NCBI GenBank assembly: GCA_030159075.1
Contig: BROG01000518.1
Span: 62,001 to 126,000, forward strand
Length of the DNA stretch: 64,000 nucleotides
Direction: 5' to 3'
Origin: Atrina japonica
Taxonomy: Eukaryota > Mollusca > Bivalvia > Pterioida > Pinnidae
The notes under the pieces are model-generated. The model did no database searches, was not told where the DNA came from, and saw nothing but the letters and a program-made list of their open reading frames with translations. Below are positions 24,301 to 39,300 of this stretch, in pieces (the first letter of the stretch is position 1; each line of letters starts with the position of its first letter). The translations under genes and the position numbers were made by a program.

Positions 24301-27300
24301 ATTATTACATTTTTATTTTTTAATGGTGCTGCATGCCACATGCAACAATGTTTCAATTATATGGTGGCGGTCAGGTTTTAACAGTTTCAATGAAATCAGG
24401 AAATGACCACCTGTCTTAGGGTGTAAATTAAAAAAAAGAAACAGAAATACAAAATGATTCATTAAGATCTGAATATGATGTATATACACACATTCAGAGC
24501 TCAACAATCATTTTGGTCCATTTGTCTGGGACAAGTCCACTTTGAAATTTCCATGATTGTTGACCCCTGACATTATAAATAAATGTAATACCTTGCTTTG
24601 TAACAACTGTTCAAGTCTCTCAATAAACTGCTCTAAAATAAGTATGTATCTACATTTTTCTTCAAGATCTTTCTCTAGTTTGTTGATCTGTAAATAAATC
24701 AAGATATAAAAGTAATGTCTGGTCCCCATTTAATCCTTGACACATTGACACACAACATAATCCTTAACTTCCACTTCAGAGTACAGTCAAACTTGCATTA
24801 AAGGCCACCACTGTATAAAGGGCACCTGCCTATAAAGGTCATTCAAACATAATTGTTAACTTTTTCTATAATGAATAAACTTTTTTATAAAGGTCACCTG
24901 TCTATAACAGCTACTTTTTCCTGTTCCTTTGAGTGACCTTTATATACATTGTACAAGTTTGACTGTATTTCAATTTTAACTTTATTTGCTGCTAAAATAA
25001 AAATGCAGTACGGGTTTTTTAACCAACAACACCTACTGTAAAACTTGGTTTTAAGTCTCATCTGAAAGACCTGTGACTTTCATTTCTTATCCAGAGTTCT
25101 TTGTCTAGTCACTACACACTTTTAAATCTCAGGTATGGCCTACATTCACTACCCATTTTCAAGTCTCAGGTATGAATCAGTTGAGGCCCTTATAAAGAGT
25201 ATAGGAAATGCATGTGGCTAGATTACAGTCAAATCACATGCACCAATAAAGTTTTCTCAAACACTTATTGTAAAGTACAGAATAGAATTTAATGTCATGC
25301 AAACAACTGTTTAAAAAACTAATGCAGAAGTGAAATGTGATAAATAAATATAATTTGTATCTTAATTCTGTAGTATATCTATTGTAGAAATGCTCTCTCC
25401 TGAACACTGATCTTTTCTGTTTGTAGAACATTATGATGTTTTAGTCATGTTAAGGTTATCAGATCCACTCGATACCCAGTAATTGTAAACAAAACATTGG
25501 CGTCTAACTAACTTCCATCAAACACTGATATCTGTTACACATAATTGTAAGTTACACTTGTCAAGTACTTAATTGTCAAACAAACTGAAATCAAACTTTT
25601 ATTGAAATATGAATTAAATTTCAAGGACTCCGATGTCTTAGATGCATCAATTACATTGTAAATGAAGGTATATGTTCATATCTATAATACACATATGTAA
25701 CAAGTGATGCAATCTTCCTCCATGGGGTACATTGATGTTGCAAGTGCTCTTACAATGACTTGCTTACCTTGATCTTTCTTCGACGTGATGGTGGAAGCTT
25801 TAATGTTGGTTGGAAAAAAAGCTTTATTTACATGTATGATGAAAATTATAAATCGTATACAAAATGAAGCGATTCTGAATCTTTAACTGCAACTTGTATA
25901 AGTACCATCTAAATCATATCAATCATAAGGTTATCAAAGTCAGATACCAGATTATCTAGACTCACTGTGGGACATAATACAGAAAACTTGGTATACAAGT
26001 TGTCTGGGTGATTTTCAACATTAAAAACTGACCCAAGAAGTATGAATGAAATTAAAATTTGAGGAAAGTAACTCAATTTATCAACAGAAAGTAAATTATC
26101 AGACAAACAGGAAGAAAAGTACATAGAAATGCTGGAAATATGTCAGTTGAGTGAAATGTAAAGATAGATATTTACCCTGAAATATTGCCATTTTTAACCC
26201 TTGCAATCCTACAGACCACAATGGACCAGTCTAAACAATAGAAAAGAGCATACAATCTAGAAACTTAGGGTTGAAAGGGTTAACATAGCAGTGAATTTTA
26301 CATAATGCTCTAAATGTTTTGTGGATGTCACAACAAGAGATTTTTAGATTTTCTGCAGTTTTAATTTTCCTATTAGAAACTTCCACATTGAACCATTTGA
26401 TATCAACCAGACAAATATCAGGGACATCGGCAACATTACCTCGTCTTTCATATATTTCCGTTCATTTTCGGCATCTTCCAAATGCCGTTCCGCCTCACTG
26501 GTCTGAAGAAAGAAAAAACGTACCAATTATATATGTAGTGATACATTAATACAATTCCTATGCACAGACAAATGTTGACAAAATTCTTTAACTTGAGAAG
26601 TTTTTTTCTGAATAGTTTTTTACATCACATTCAACAATTTTTCAGTTATATGGTGGTGACCAGATTTTAATGGTGGAGGAGAGAACCTGGTTATACTTGT
26701 ACCTGGGGAAAAAAACCATCAACCTAGTAAAAGTAAACGGGCAAACTTTTTCTCTAAAATCAACTTAGGTTTCAGCAGGGCTCGAACCTGCTTTGACCAG
26801 AAGTGGGAGATTTCATGTTCAAAGGGCAATGCTCTAATGACTCAGCCACAGAGGCCACGACTTGAGAATTACTACCATTTTGCATTTCATTACAACACAC
26901 CTTTTAATGCAAATTTACACATACAGTCAAACCATGTTTCAGCAGCAATTCAAATGAAATTGAAAAAGTGGCTGTATAACACAGGTGGCCTTTGGTTCCA
27001 GGTTGACAAAACTCACAAGAAAATTTGTAGTCCATTATGCAAAGCATAGCAACACATTTATATTCATATACCAATACATGATAGTTTGATGTTAAGATGA
27101 CCAGGTATCAAAATCATGTACATTACAGTGCCTGATTACAGGTTTTCTAAAAATAGATCATGCAATCATAAAAATTGCTGCAGTAAACAATGTGACCAAG
27201 AATTTTGTCCTGTTTATCATTGGCTGTTGGCCACATTAGACAGGTGGCTGCTGTTTTAGGTTTGTTTATATTGTGAAACTGATTGGGGGAACAGAAACTG

Positions 27301-30300
27301 GCAGCTGAAAACTGGTAGCTTCTAAGACAGGTTTCCAATTTATTTTTCATTTTTATACTGCACAAAATTTCTTTTTTACATTAATTACCTTAGTTTTCCA
27401 ATACATCATTGATTCTTCATCTTCCGTGTAATCACTGGTGCCAGTGAAAGGCGTTTTCTATGGAAGAAAAGTTCAAATCATATTTTAACCCTAAATCACT
27501 TAAACACACAAGCTTCACACACATGAAGACACAAAAACAAATAACACACAAATTAGGTAAGTGTACTATAATTACTCCAAAAACAAGTCATCGAATATCA
27601 AAATAGTCAAACTAGTCTATTATAGGCAGGTGGCCTTTATAAAGAGATTTATTTATTATTGTACATCCTGGATTTATAGTAAATTTACAAAATTTTGAAC
27701 GAAACTCAAGATCTGATGTTCTTTCAATCACTTTCTGTTGGAGGATAAAACATTTTATATACCTGTAGTGATCGACCAATTTCTGCGATCTTTTCTCTGA
27801 GTGAGAGAGTTTTTCCTGTGGATGCTATGGAAGTTGTACCATGACCACTATCTGGTAAACTTCCTCTTGATCTTGGCCTCTGACCAGTGGTCATTGGAGG
27901 TCCTGGGATCATTTTGTATTCCTCGCCTAGGAAATAATTAGCATCCTCTCCCTCACTGATGCTATCTGGCATGGAACCTGGCAAATAATATGGCGTTCCA
28001 AATCTATTTGTGGTGTGAGAATTCGTAGATGGTGGCACTGATCGGGGCAGTGGTGGGGCGTAAGACTCTGTACTATTGACAGGGCGAAATTTTCTCCGCT
28101 TCATCGCGGGACTTGACATATTGGAATCTGTGTCATTCTGTGTGTACATATTACTTTCAGTTTCAGATGGGAGTGTTAAACCTGAAAAAGAAAATATCAA
28201 AATTGAAATTTGCTTGCTAAGAAAGCATTTTCTTAATGACATTATTGAAATAATTTGACCTTACAAACATAATACACATACAAATATTTTTTCAAGATTT
28301 ACAAGAAATTATGGTTTTACCGTTTTTTGTTTTTATATCATGCCAAGAATATTTAATTTATTCAACAACTGAACACTTGTCGGAGTGTATTTGTTGTTAA
28401 TAGGATGCCATTCAGGTGACAGATAAATAGAATGGTACCCAATGGTGTATTTATTGTTAAAAGCATGCCGTTTAGGTGACAGATAAATAGAATGGTAGCC
28501 AGTGGTGTACATTGTATTTATTGTTAATAAGATGCCGTTTAGGTGACAGATAAATAGAATGGTACCCAATGGTGTATTTATTGTTAATAGCATGCCGTTC
28601 AGGTGACAGATAAATAGAATGGTACCCAATGGTGTATTTATTGTTAATAAGATGCCGTTCAGGTGACAGATAAATAGAATGGTACCCAATGGTGTATTTA
28701 TTGTTAATAAGATGTCGTTCAGGTGACAAATAAATAGAATGGTACCCAATGGTGTATTTATTGTTAATAAGATGCCGTTCAGGTGACAGATAAAAAGAAT
28801 GGTACCAAATGGTGTATTTATTGTTAATAAGATGCCGTTCAGGTGACAGATAAATAAAATGGTACCCAATGGTGTATTTATTGTTAATAGCATGCCGTTT
28901 AGGTGACAGATAAATAGAATGGTACCCAATGGTGTATTTATTGTTAATAGCACGCCGTTCAGGTGACAGATAAATAGAATGGTACCAAATGGTGTATTTA
29001 TTGTTAATAGCATGCCGTTCAGGTGACAGATAAATAGAATGGTACCAAATGGTGTATTTATTTGTTAATAAGATGCCGTTCAGGTGACAGATAAAAAGAA
29101 TGGTACCAAATGGTGTATTTATTGTTAATAAGATGCCGTTCAGGTGACAGATAAATACAATGGTACCCAATGGTGTATTTATTGTTAATAGCATGCCGTT
29201 TAGGTGACAGATAAATAGAATGGTACCCAATGGTGTATGTATTGTTAATAGCATGCCGTTCAGGTGACAGATAAATAGAATGGTACCCAATGGTGTATTT
29301 ATTGTTAATAAGATGCCGTTCAGGTGACAGATAAATAGAATGGTACCCAATGGTGTATTTATTGTTAATAAAATGTCGTTCAGGTGACAAATAAATAGAA
29401 TGGTACCCAATGGTGTATTTATTGTTAATAAGATGCCGTTCAGGTGACAGATAAAAAAAGAATGGTACCAAAATGGTGTATTTATTGTTAATAAGATGCC
29501 GTTCAGGTGACAGATAAATAAAATGGTACCCAATGGTGTATTTATTGTTAATAGCATGCCGTTTAGGTGACAGATAAATAGAATGGTACCAAATGGTGTA
29601 TTTATTGTTAATAAGATGCCGTTCAGGTGACAGATAAAAAGAATGGTACCAAATGGTGTATTTATTGTTAATAAGATGCCGTTCAGGTGACAGATAATAG
29701 AATGGTACCCAATGGTGTATTTATTGTTAATAGCATGCCGTTTAGGTGACAGATAAATAGAATGGTACCCAATGGTGTATGTATTGTTAATAGCATGCCG
29801 TTCAGGTGACAGATAAATAGAATGGTACCCAATGGTGTATTTATTGTTAATAAGATGCCGTTCAGGTGACAGATAAATAGAATGGTACCCAATGGTGTAT
29901 TTATTGTTAATAAAATGTCGTTCAGGTGACAAATAAATAGAATGGTACCCAATGGTGTATTTATTGTTAATAAGATGCCGTTCAGGTGACAGATAAAAAG
30001 AATGGTACCAAATGGTGTATTTATTGTTAATAAGATGCCGTTCAGGTGACAGATAAATAAAATGGTACCCAATGGTGTATTTATTGTTAATAGCATGCCG
30101 TTTAGGTGACAGATAAATAGAATGGTACCAAATGGTGTATTTATTGTTAATAGCACGCCGTTCAGGTGACAGATAAATAGAATGGTACCAAATGGTGTAT
30201 TTATTGTTAATAGCATGCCGTTCAGGTGACAGATAAATAGAATGGTACCAAATGGTGTATTTATTGTTAATAAGATGCCGTTCAGGTGACAGATAAAAAG

Positions 30301-33300
30301 AATGGTACCAAATGGTGTATTTATTGTTAATAAGATGCCGTTCAGGTGACAGATAAATACAATGGTACCCAATGGTGTATTTATTGTTAATAGCATGCCG
30401 TTTAGGTGACAGATAAATAGAATGGTACCCAATGGTGTATTTATTGTTAATAGCATGCCGTTTAGGTGACAGATAAATAAAATGGTACCCAATGGTGTAT
30501 TTATTGTTAATAGCATGCCGTTCAGGTGACAGATAAATAGAATAGTACCCACTACACTAGTTCAATCGTTATTTTTACATATACTTTTCAAATTGAAAAA
30601 CAAAATAATGAGATTTCAATTTCCTGCTCTCATGTTGATGGAAGAGCGAAGTTCAAGGTCCAAGAGTGAAGTATGGAGTATATATGATTCATATATCTTG
30701 ATGCAACATCATATTATAAATGGGAAAACATATATGTGTAATGTCACATGAAGAACTTAAATTTAAGCTACTCTAATCAAAGTCTAGATTAACATGGAGT
30801 CAATAGCAGACTGTGGTGGGAAAGTTTTGAATACAATGGAATCTCGTTATGTTGAAATCGAATCAATCAAAATTTCAGATATGTCAAATTTAAACAGCTA
30901 GTCATGATTTTTATGGATAGAAAAATATGTAAATTAGAATTTTGGTTATTTCAAATTCCAGACATCTAGAAAAATTAAAGGCAGTCCTGTGTATTTTGAT
31001 ATATTCTAATGAGATTCTATTGTATAGGGAGATATCAACAGCTCTGGCGCCACTAAATTTCATCTGCGCTACAGACTGATGTCAATGCAGTCAGGGTTTA
31101 GTAACTTGTCATCCCTATAACGACAAAGGGCTCAATTAAAACTTTCCTCCACCAGACCAGTGACTTACACTTCTTATGCTAAGCATTTGCTGGTGAAACA
31201 GTCATGAATGCCATGCACAACTAATGATAGGGCACTATTTCCTGTGTATATGTATTGATTTTTTGCATAAAATATGAATTCTCAACAGCATAGTTTCTAG
31301 TGAGAAGGTACAATACTGATTAAAATTCCAAAAAAGATTTGTTCAAGGTTTGCTAGACAGTGACAGGAAATTGTGCAATTACCCAACACTAGTTCCTCAT
31401 CTTGACTGTGGTGGGACCGATGTGGAACACTGGAATGTAAGCTTGTAGCTTTGCCGACATGGATCCATCGCTCATCATCTGTATTTGGAGGGTGGTTCCT
31501 TCTGGATTCCACTGTTCTCCAGTGAGCTTCTTCCTGTGGCATGGCCATGTCATCTATGTCAAGATGGCTGACCAAGTTGTCGATCGCTTGTCTGCGATCA
31601 TGTTTTGTAGCCATGGAATATGGGTCTTTATGACTTTTTCTGCCCTGTACACTCTGAAAAATAAAAATTAATATGATTAACTGAGATATGTATTAATTTC
31701 TGAAACTGATATTACTGGTAATTGATAAGGTATATTTACCTTACAATGAGAGTTGATTTATTGTGCGGCATGAGTACCAGAAACTCTGCCACAAGCCTAC
31801 AGATATATATATATATATATATATCATTACTAAATTCATAGCAGCAACTATTCAAATATGTTTTTTTTTCAAAAAATGAAAAAAATATAAAAATAAATCA
31901 TATCAGGAAAAACTCCATACATGTAAAGTCATCAAAAATTTCAATCAATCTAACAGGTGAATATAGATATCTTTAAGTACAAATTATAGGTAAGACAATA
32001 AGATATTGCAAACATTGAAACAATACAACATAGAGACACCGACACAACAGAACAATGTTTACCCTAGTTATAGGTATACCTGTGCGCTGTCCAAATAACA
32101 GGTATAAAACCTTTTACATATACAAAATAATTTGTGTAACAGTATCCAGGTAATCAAAATAAATAATTCCATTGATGCTGGACATCAATAAATAATAATG
32201 TAAATGGTTAACCAGTTTGCTTAAGCACAATTATGTCTTGTTAATTCCGTTAATATAGGTTGTACATATTGCAATGTTTTACTTATTTCTGATCATTTTT
32301 TACTACACATAAAATAAACATCAACATTTTTGTATTGTCACGTGTGCAGATAGATGTCAATCACACGTATGTTGGTGTAAATAATCTGACATGCTCATTA
32401 AGTCTGACCTTGCCATTATCAGAATCTATCAATGATAATTGACAGGTAATAGACAGGTACATGCAATAAACTATTCAGGTATAAAAATGAATATTCATCA
32501 GAAGGTGTCTTACTCTTACATTAGATGTTGACCTTTTATATTCCTCATATTTCAGTTCACTTACAACATGTATGTTACATGTTATCATATAATACAATTA
32601 CATATATATCAATATATAAATAAATTATATAAATATATACATATATTGTAGAATCAGAAAATTCCATGGGGTTAAATTTTGTTGTTTTAAAAATAAAACA
32701 AATTTGTTGACATTAAATTTCTTTTGAATAAAAATGATTTAGAATCCAAATTTTACAATAATTTACAAGTAATATTAACTTGTTCTCTCCTAAATTATGA
32801 CAGTAGACCAGACTATCTACTGATCTGGGTGAGTCTAAATGTGACCACAGGGGTGGATGAGTTAAGAACATGATAATCTTTAAATGAACTGTAGTTCTAC
32901 ACTGTATAAAAGGAAAACTCACTCCACGGACAACTTCAGTAATAATACATTGACATTCAGTTGCATTGTTGGTATGTAATTCAGCAAGGTTCCACATTTT
33001 ATACAGGTTATATATAAATATCAGGGATCACCACAAATTGATAATGAAGGGCAACAGAAGTGTTTGGGTAGAGACTGCAATCAGGTGCAATGTGTCTCTA
33101 AATCAAGTTATGGTGTATAATTTGTATAAAGACAAGTAAATTGTAATTTACGAATACCAATGATGAACAATTGTTACCAAGTAGATCTAACCAATTGTAC
33201 ATTCAAATAATGAAAAGAATTAAAACTTGTTGGTGGAAGGAACAATTATGGGTGAAAAAAAAACCCAAGAGTGACACTTAACCACCGTGGATGATTCATA

Positions 33301-36300
33301 TCTATATTTATCTAACATGACTGAGACATTTTTGATAGCAAATGAAAATCATGAAGCAGATCTAAGCACAAAAATATATAAAGCTCCAAAATATTTAAAA
33401 TAGTCTCTTGTCCCATTTCCATATTCTACATTTTGCTCAGGTACCATAACCATGTCTGTGTAATTCTAGTGGGTAAATTTTAACATTGTAAAAATCACGA
33501 GTGTTGGAACTCAGATCTAAATTCTTATCTAACTCTATGAATATAATCCATAACTTGAAATAATACTTTGCTTCTTTTTAAGTACGGTATTAGCAATGTT
33601 TATCAAAATATTCTTTCTTCTTAATTTCTTAAATTTTGGAAGATTGAATGGATAAAATAAGAGTAAGCTTCACCCAGTGCATTACATGAAGAAATGTACA
33701 TGAATAAATTTTACAAAATATCTGTGTATACAAAAATAAAAAACGAAGAATTTTGTCTTGCTACCATTGGTCATATAAATATATATGATATGTTTCATAC
33801 CGTATATACTTTAATATCAAATTTAATATTAAATACTATATATGATATACAGTGGAATTTTGTTACGTTGAAATCGGATGAGTTGAAATTTTGGATATGT
33901 CAAAGTTGAACGGCTTGTCCCGATTTTCATTGATAGAAAAATATGCTAATTAAAAGATTTGGTTGTCTTGAATTCTGAATACATGTATTTTGAAGTGAGG
34001 GATGGTCCCATGTATAACGATATAACAAGATTCCACTCTATTTGATATCATACGTACTTTATCAAAGTCTATATTAAATATATATCTGTCATACGTACTT
34101 TATCAAAGTCAATATCAAATATATATCTGTATAACATATAATATAATTTTTACAAGCATTCATTTCACCAGATTATTATAATTATCTATATATTTATATA
34201 AAGCCTGTGGGTAAACAAAGCTCCAGTAAGCTGCTTACTTTCTTGTCTATAATAATAGACATACAAGCCCAGCCTTGTCCCTCCGTTTAGCTAAGGATTT
34301 AAATTACATCTTACTACCTGTGAACCATCCAGGATAATGAATTTGCCATCGGAGGTTACCTGTATCTGAGCGGTGCTCTTCTCAACCTTATCAGATGAAG
34401 TAAACAGTGTCAAAATGATTGTAAAACCAATTATAACTGACCATACAGTGAAACCTGTCATGAAAGACCACCTGTCTACTATGACCACATCCAGAAATCC
34501 ACGAGATAAAATTACACCTGAGAGGGCACCTGTCTTAACACACCACATTTCAGTGACAAACAGAGGTGGTCTTTCAAGATAGGTTCCACTGTATAATGAA
34601 AGATACTATAAAATCAACTGTAAGGAAGTTTAAGATTTAACTATATTTGTTTGTAATATATTCTGACCAATCCAATATAATGATCTCTTTATTGTATAAA
34701 TGAATTTGACATTTTTTGTATTTCTGTTCAAATATTAAAAGGAAAATTAAAAAATTATCGGTTGATCTGCCCAACCAAGTCTAGAAGTATAGGTGAGACA
34801 CATCTACGTTTTGATAAACAGGAAAGCAGTAAAAAAAAAAAAATGTTACACTATGCCAAATCATAATCTGAATTGTCTCCCTTTGTCTTAGTTACTTCAA
34901 CTGACAGACTTTCCACTTGCAAGTCGAATGCTCTACTATTAGACCATAGCATGCAGCAACACTCTACTGAGTGATAAAATAGAAAACAATATATATTGCT
35001 TTATAACATACAATGAGTATGAATACCATACTGTATGTCCTGATGTAGAAATTAGGGAGAAGTTATTTTCCTTTTGGTAAGAATTCAACAATAGGCGATA
35101 GGCGTCATTTTTAACTATTCGATTTACACACACAGTTATGTGTAATATAATTCAGGCCAACACAAAAGTTTTTTTTTATATATCATTGTTATATAAATTT
35201 GATTTTTAAAAGTGATTAAACATTTGTGCACATGTTTCAAAGAAATACAATGACTGTACTTGTTTCTATCTATAGGGATTAGATTAGAAAATTTTATTGT
35301 GCATCAAATCAATCTATGTAAGCTTAGAAAAATATCTACCACAGACTGGTAATAATGTGTAATCTATATATAGCATACATAAATACAAATATCTTGTACT
35401 TAATTATAAAGATTACTTATTTCAATAATACTACCTACAGGTTATAAGAAGTATTGGAATGCGATGTTTATATATATATATATATATATACATGTATATA
35501 TATTATAAAACTTTATATGTACATGTAAGCTGTGTTATATATAGATATATTTTACAACACTTTATATATACATGTAAGTCATGTAATGTACAAATAATAA
35601 AGAATAATTCTTGTTACAACATACGGATAAATATGTTATCCTGAAATATGTAAGGTACATGTAGTATGCATTGAGCTTTAAATCGAATTGACATTCTATC
35701 GTATAAATTAATAGTTATCTTACTGAGATTTCATGTACAGTCACAAGACCAAAGTGAGGTCTCAAAAGTTTTTCCTATATTTTATAGAAAACTGCAATTT
35801 TTTCAAAATATTTTCCAAGATTTGCTTACTTACAAGTTTGGAGAACTTTTAGCACTTTTTTATATCATTACATATACTTTTCACTTTTGGAAAATGATTG
35901 AGCAAATTTGATTTTGATTTTCAAATGTCATAATTTATCTTGTTTGCTATAGCATATAGCTAAATAAGGAATTCAGTTTTAGAATTCTAAAATGACTTTT
36001 AACTTAAAACAAAGAATAATAATGTAATAAATAATAAAACAACAATAATGAAGCTATAAACAATTTAGAATTTATTGGTGAAAATTTTATGAAAATCTAA
36101 AATTAGGAAAAATATTTGAAAAATTGCATGTTATAACTGGAAACTCACATGAGTCCTGGTACATGTATCTGTATAAAGCATCTATAGATTTCAACAGCTT
36201 TTCAATATTGGTACATTTGAATACACTGGTACATCTATATATACTGCATATTTGGAATTATTCACTTTTTGCTATTTCCGTCCTTTTTATTATAAAACAT

Positions 36301-39300
36301 TTTCCATTTGTTAAATTTTCCATAAGGTAAATTCTGGAGGTACAATGTATTAAAGATCCCCATAATTTTGAATTTGTCATCACATTCACCGGTGAAAAAA
36401 TGGAGACGGAAAATTTATTTTTAAATCTGAACACGCCAAAGTTTCATATGATGGTTTACTATTGTATACCTGCGAATTTTTCACTCCCATTTAAGTTTCA
36501 CCCTACTATGAAAGAGTGGATTTAAAATGAAAGCAAAATGTCCAGTTTGATAATTGAAGCGTGGACATTGTCTTCCATGATACTATGGTGACTCAGGGCA
36601 AGTATAAGACAGACTAAATATGTTTTCTGTATTAACAGGGCGAAAATAACCAAGAGCAAAACTTTCCAGGTATACAGTATAATATCCAGTACCCTGTAAT
36701 CTGTATTTTCCAAATATATCTTTAATTAAAAGTAATTCACAAAGTACATATTGTCTGTATACTAAAAAGCAGCAAATCAATGCCTACATATATTTCCACA
36801 GCCTTCCAACCAAATCTACTGTATTTCTACAGCAGTCTACCAAACATTACATGTATTACATGTTCTGTATAATCAGCCTTAACATATCTTAGTCCTACCA
36901 ACTACCTACCAGTAGTTTCATAAACTTAACACTTACACAGATATTTTCACAAACCTTAGTCTTACCCACTGTCTATTTTCACTATTCTTACTTCTACACA
37001 AATCTTACACCCAGCTTCAGCCTTTTTTCTTATTTTTTTTCATATTCTTTATCTTTTGTTACTGATTATTTTCACAAACTTTACCAGTAATTCAACAGTC
37101 AGCTTATTTTTTTTAACCTTACTTCTACATTCTGCCCATTTCCACAAACCATGCATCCGATTTTCACAAACCAAATTCCTTGCAACTGCCTATTTTACAA
37201 AACTTACTCCTACCTACATGTACACTCCAATTTCAAAAAACATTATTACTACCTTCCATTTTTACAAACACTACTCCTTGATTCCTCTCAATTTCAAACC
37301 TCACTCTTTGTAAATGCATGTTTTCACAAACCTTACTCCTACCTATTTCACAAATCTAAACCCTAGCTTCTGCCTATTTCACAAATCTTACTCCTTACTT
37401 GTCTATTTCCACAAACCTTACTCCTTACTTCTGCCTATTTTCACAAACCTTACTCCTTACTTCTGCCTATTTCACAGACCTTACTCCTTACTTCTGCCTA
37501 TTTCACAAATCTCAATCCTTGCCTTTATTCAGAAATGCTCCCATCATTCTATATATCTGTCGCCCAAATGACATCCATATTGACAATGAATACACTCTGA
37601 CAAGGTTTCAATGTTAAATTAACACCACCCTTCCATAAAAATGTGTATGAAGCCTGAAGCACTATTACAGTTAGTTTAAGAAGTATATATTTCTGTAGAG
37701 TATTTAGCAGCTTCTTAGGATACTAAAGTTAATTTCATAGTTCTATAGTTCCAAACACTAAGTTTACTTAACTATAGAAAGCCCAATCCAAGCTGAAACT
37801 AGGACTAGTGACTCACATAACACTTAGCTTAGGACTGCTTTAGAGACTAACTCAGAGCCTAGCACCATAAAACTTAAGAATTTACTCAAGTCTGAGAATA
37901 TTCTCAAATTTGCCTGCTTAGCCAATCAGATTTCAGCATAAGCCAAAGTTGAGTAAAATAATTTGACTTAAGTAATTCTTAAGTTTTACGATGTCAGGCC
38001 TAGGTATCTTGTATGAGTAATAAGCTTTGCATCATATGACTACATAAGCCTAGCTCCTGCTATTACTACAGGTAAGCATATAGACTTTGTACCTGATAAA
38101 GATCCTGGACAAACCTTCCATTTTCTGTAACTATTAATTTGGCCTCACTTTTCTCCACCTTACATATAGCAACATTAATCAATGATAATTATGACAACAC
38201 ATTTTACAGATTTATATCTAAATGCACTTTTATTTATAATTGTCAACCTTTTTATGAGTATATAAAATATTTAATCAATTTAAAAAAAAATGAATCAGGT
38301 TGATCACAAAAAATAAAATTCACTCCGATATTTCATTTAAATGAATTACAGAGACAGAACTTATAAATCAAAAACCAATACTGGGTCGACTTTCAAATTG
38401 TCTTTTCTTGGTACCGAAACCTAAATAATAACAAATATCATAATGCCATACTATTTTGGGTTTTCAAATGCTTTTTTTCAATAAAAAATTTTGTAGATCA
38501 TTTAATTGGGGTCTTATCATCATAAAGTAAGATGATATACAGGTAAACAAATGTTTGTTTTCATTTACCTGTCAATATAAATTCATACTGATAATTAGAG
38601 AATAATGGCTGTATTTTAAAAAAAAAATTGGGATAAAAAGATAGATTAATACAAATATATGTTTTTATAGGAAATATAAAGCTGTTTGATGACTGGTTAT
38701 GACAGCATGGGAATGACATAAAAATGGAACAAAATGATAAAAAAAAAATCTAGCAAAAATTTCAAATTATTTTTACTTACTTTTTCTATTTCCTCTTCTT
38801 CCACAGTGCTAGCATCAGACTGGTCATCCAAGAGTTGTCTGCCCTTGTGATCCATGTAAACCATCTGATTTGCCAGCTTTTGTACAGGGTGTCCAGCACC
38901 ACTGGACAAAGTCGACCTTTGACCTTTAGCTCTTCTCTCTGCCTGGTGACCGGGCATCTCTCCATTATACATAGCATGAGAGATTTGGCTCCGATCTGGT
39001 TTTATCACTGAAATGATGAAAGAATATTTAAAATTAAACGGTCAAAAGAAAGGAAAGAACAAATCAGAGACGATTCAGAATCATGTATATTCAATGAAAA
39101 AGACTATTCTTGCTTCTGAGAGTCCAGATAATCTTCAACAGATTTCATTCAGCAAAGAAAGAAATGCCTCTGATTTAATACATAGAGCAATAAAGATCTA
39201 GATATTAAGATTGATTGATTAATCAATCAAGAGAAAAAATAAAACTAAGAACCATCAGAAACCGATGTGAGGTCCAATACATTTGCACATCATAATTAAG

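Noticed and set aside
28472..30552. Open frames of 486, 289 and 226 codons on the - strand
   Set aside because: They come from a 60-bp tandem repeat whose length is a multiple of three, with no stops in some frames. There is no domain, no splice context and several frames are open at once.
37056..37617. Open frames in the pyrimidine-rich region
   Set aside because: Translation of a 31-bp degenerate tandem array.
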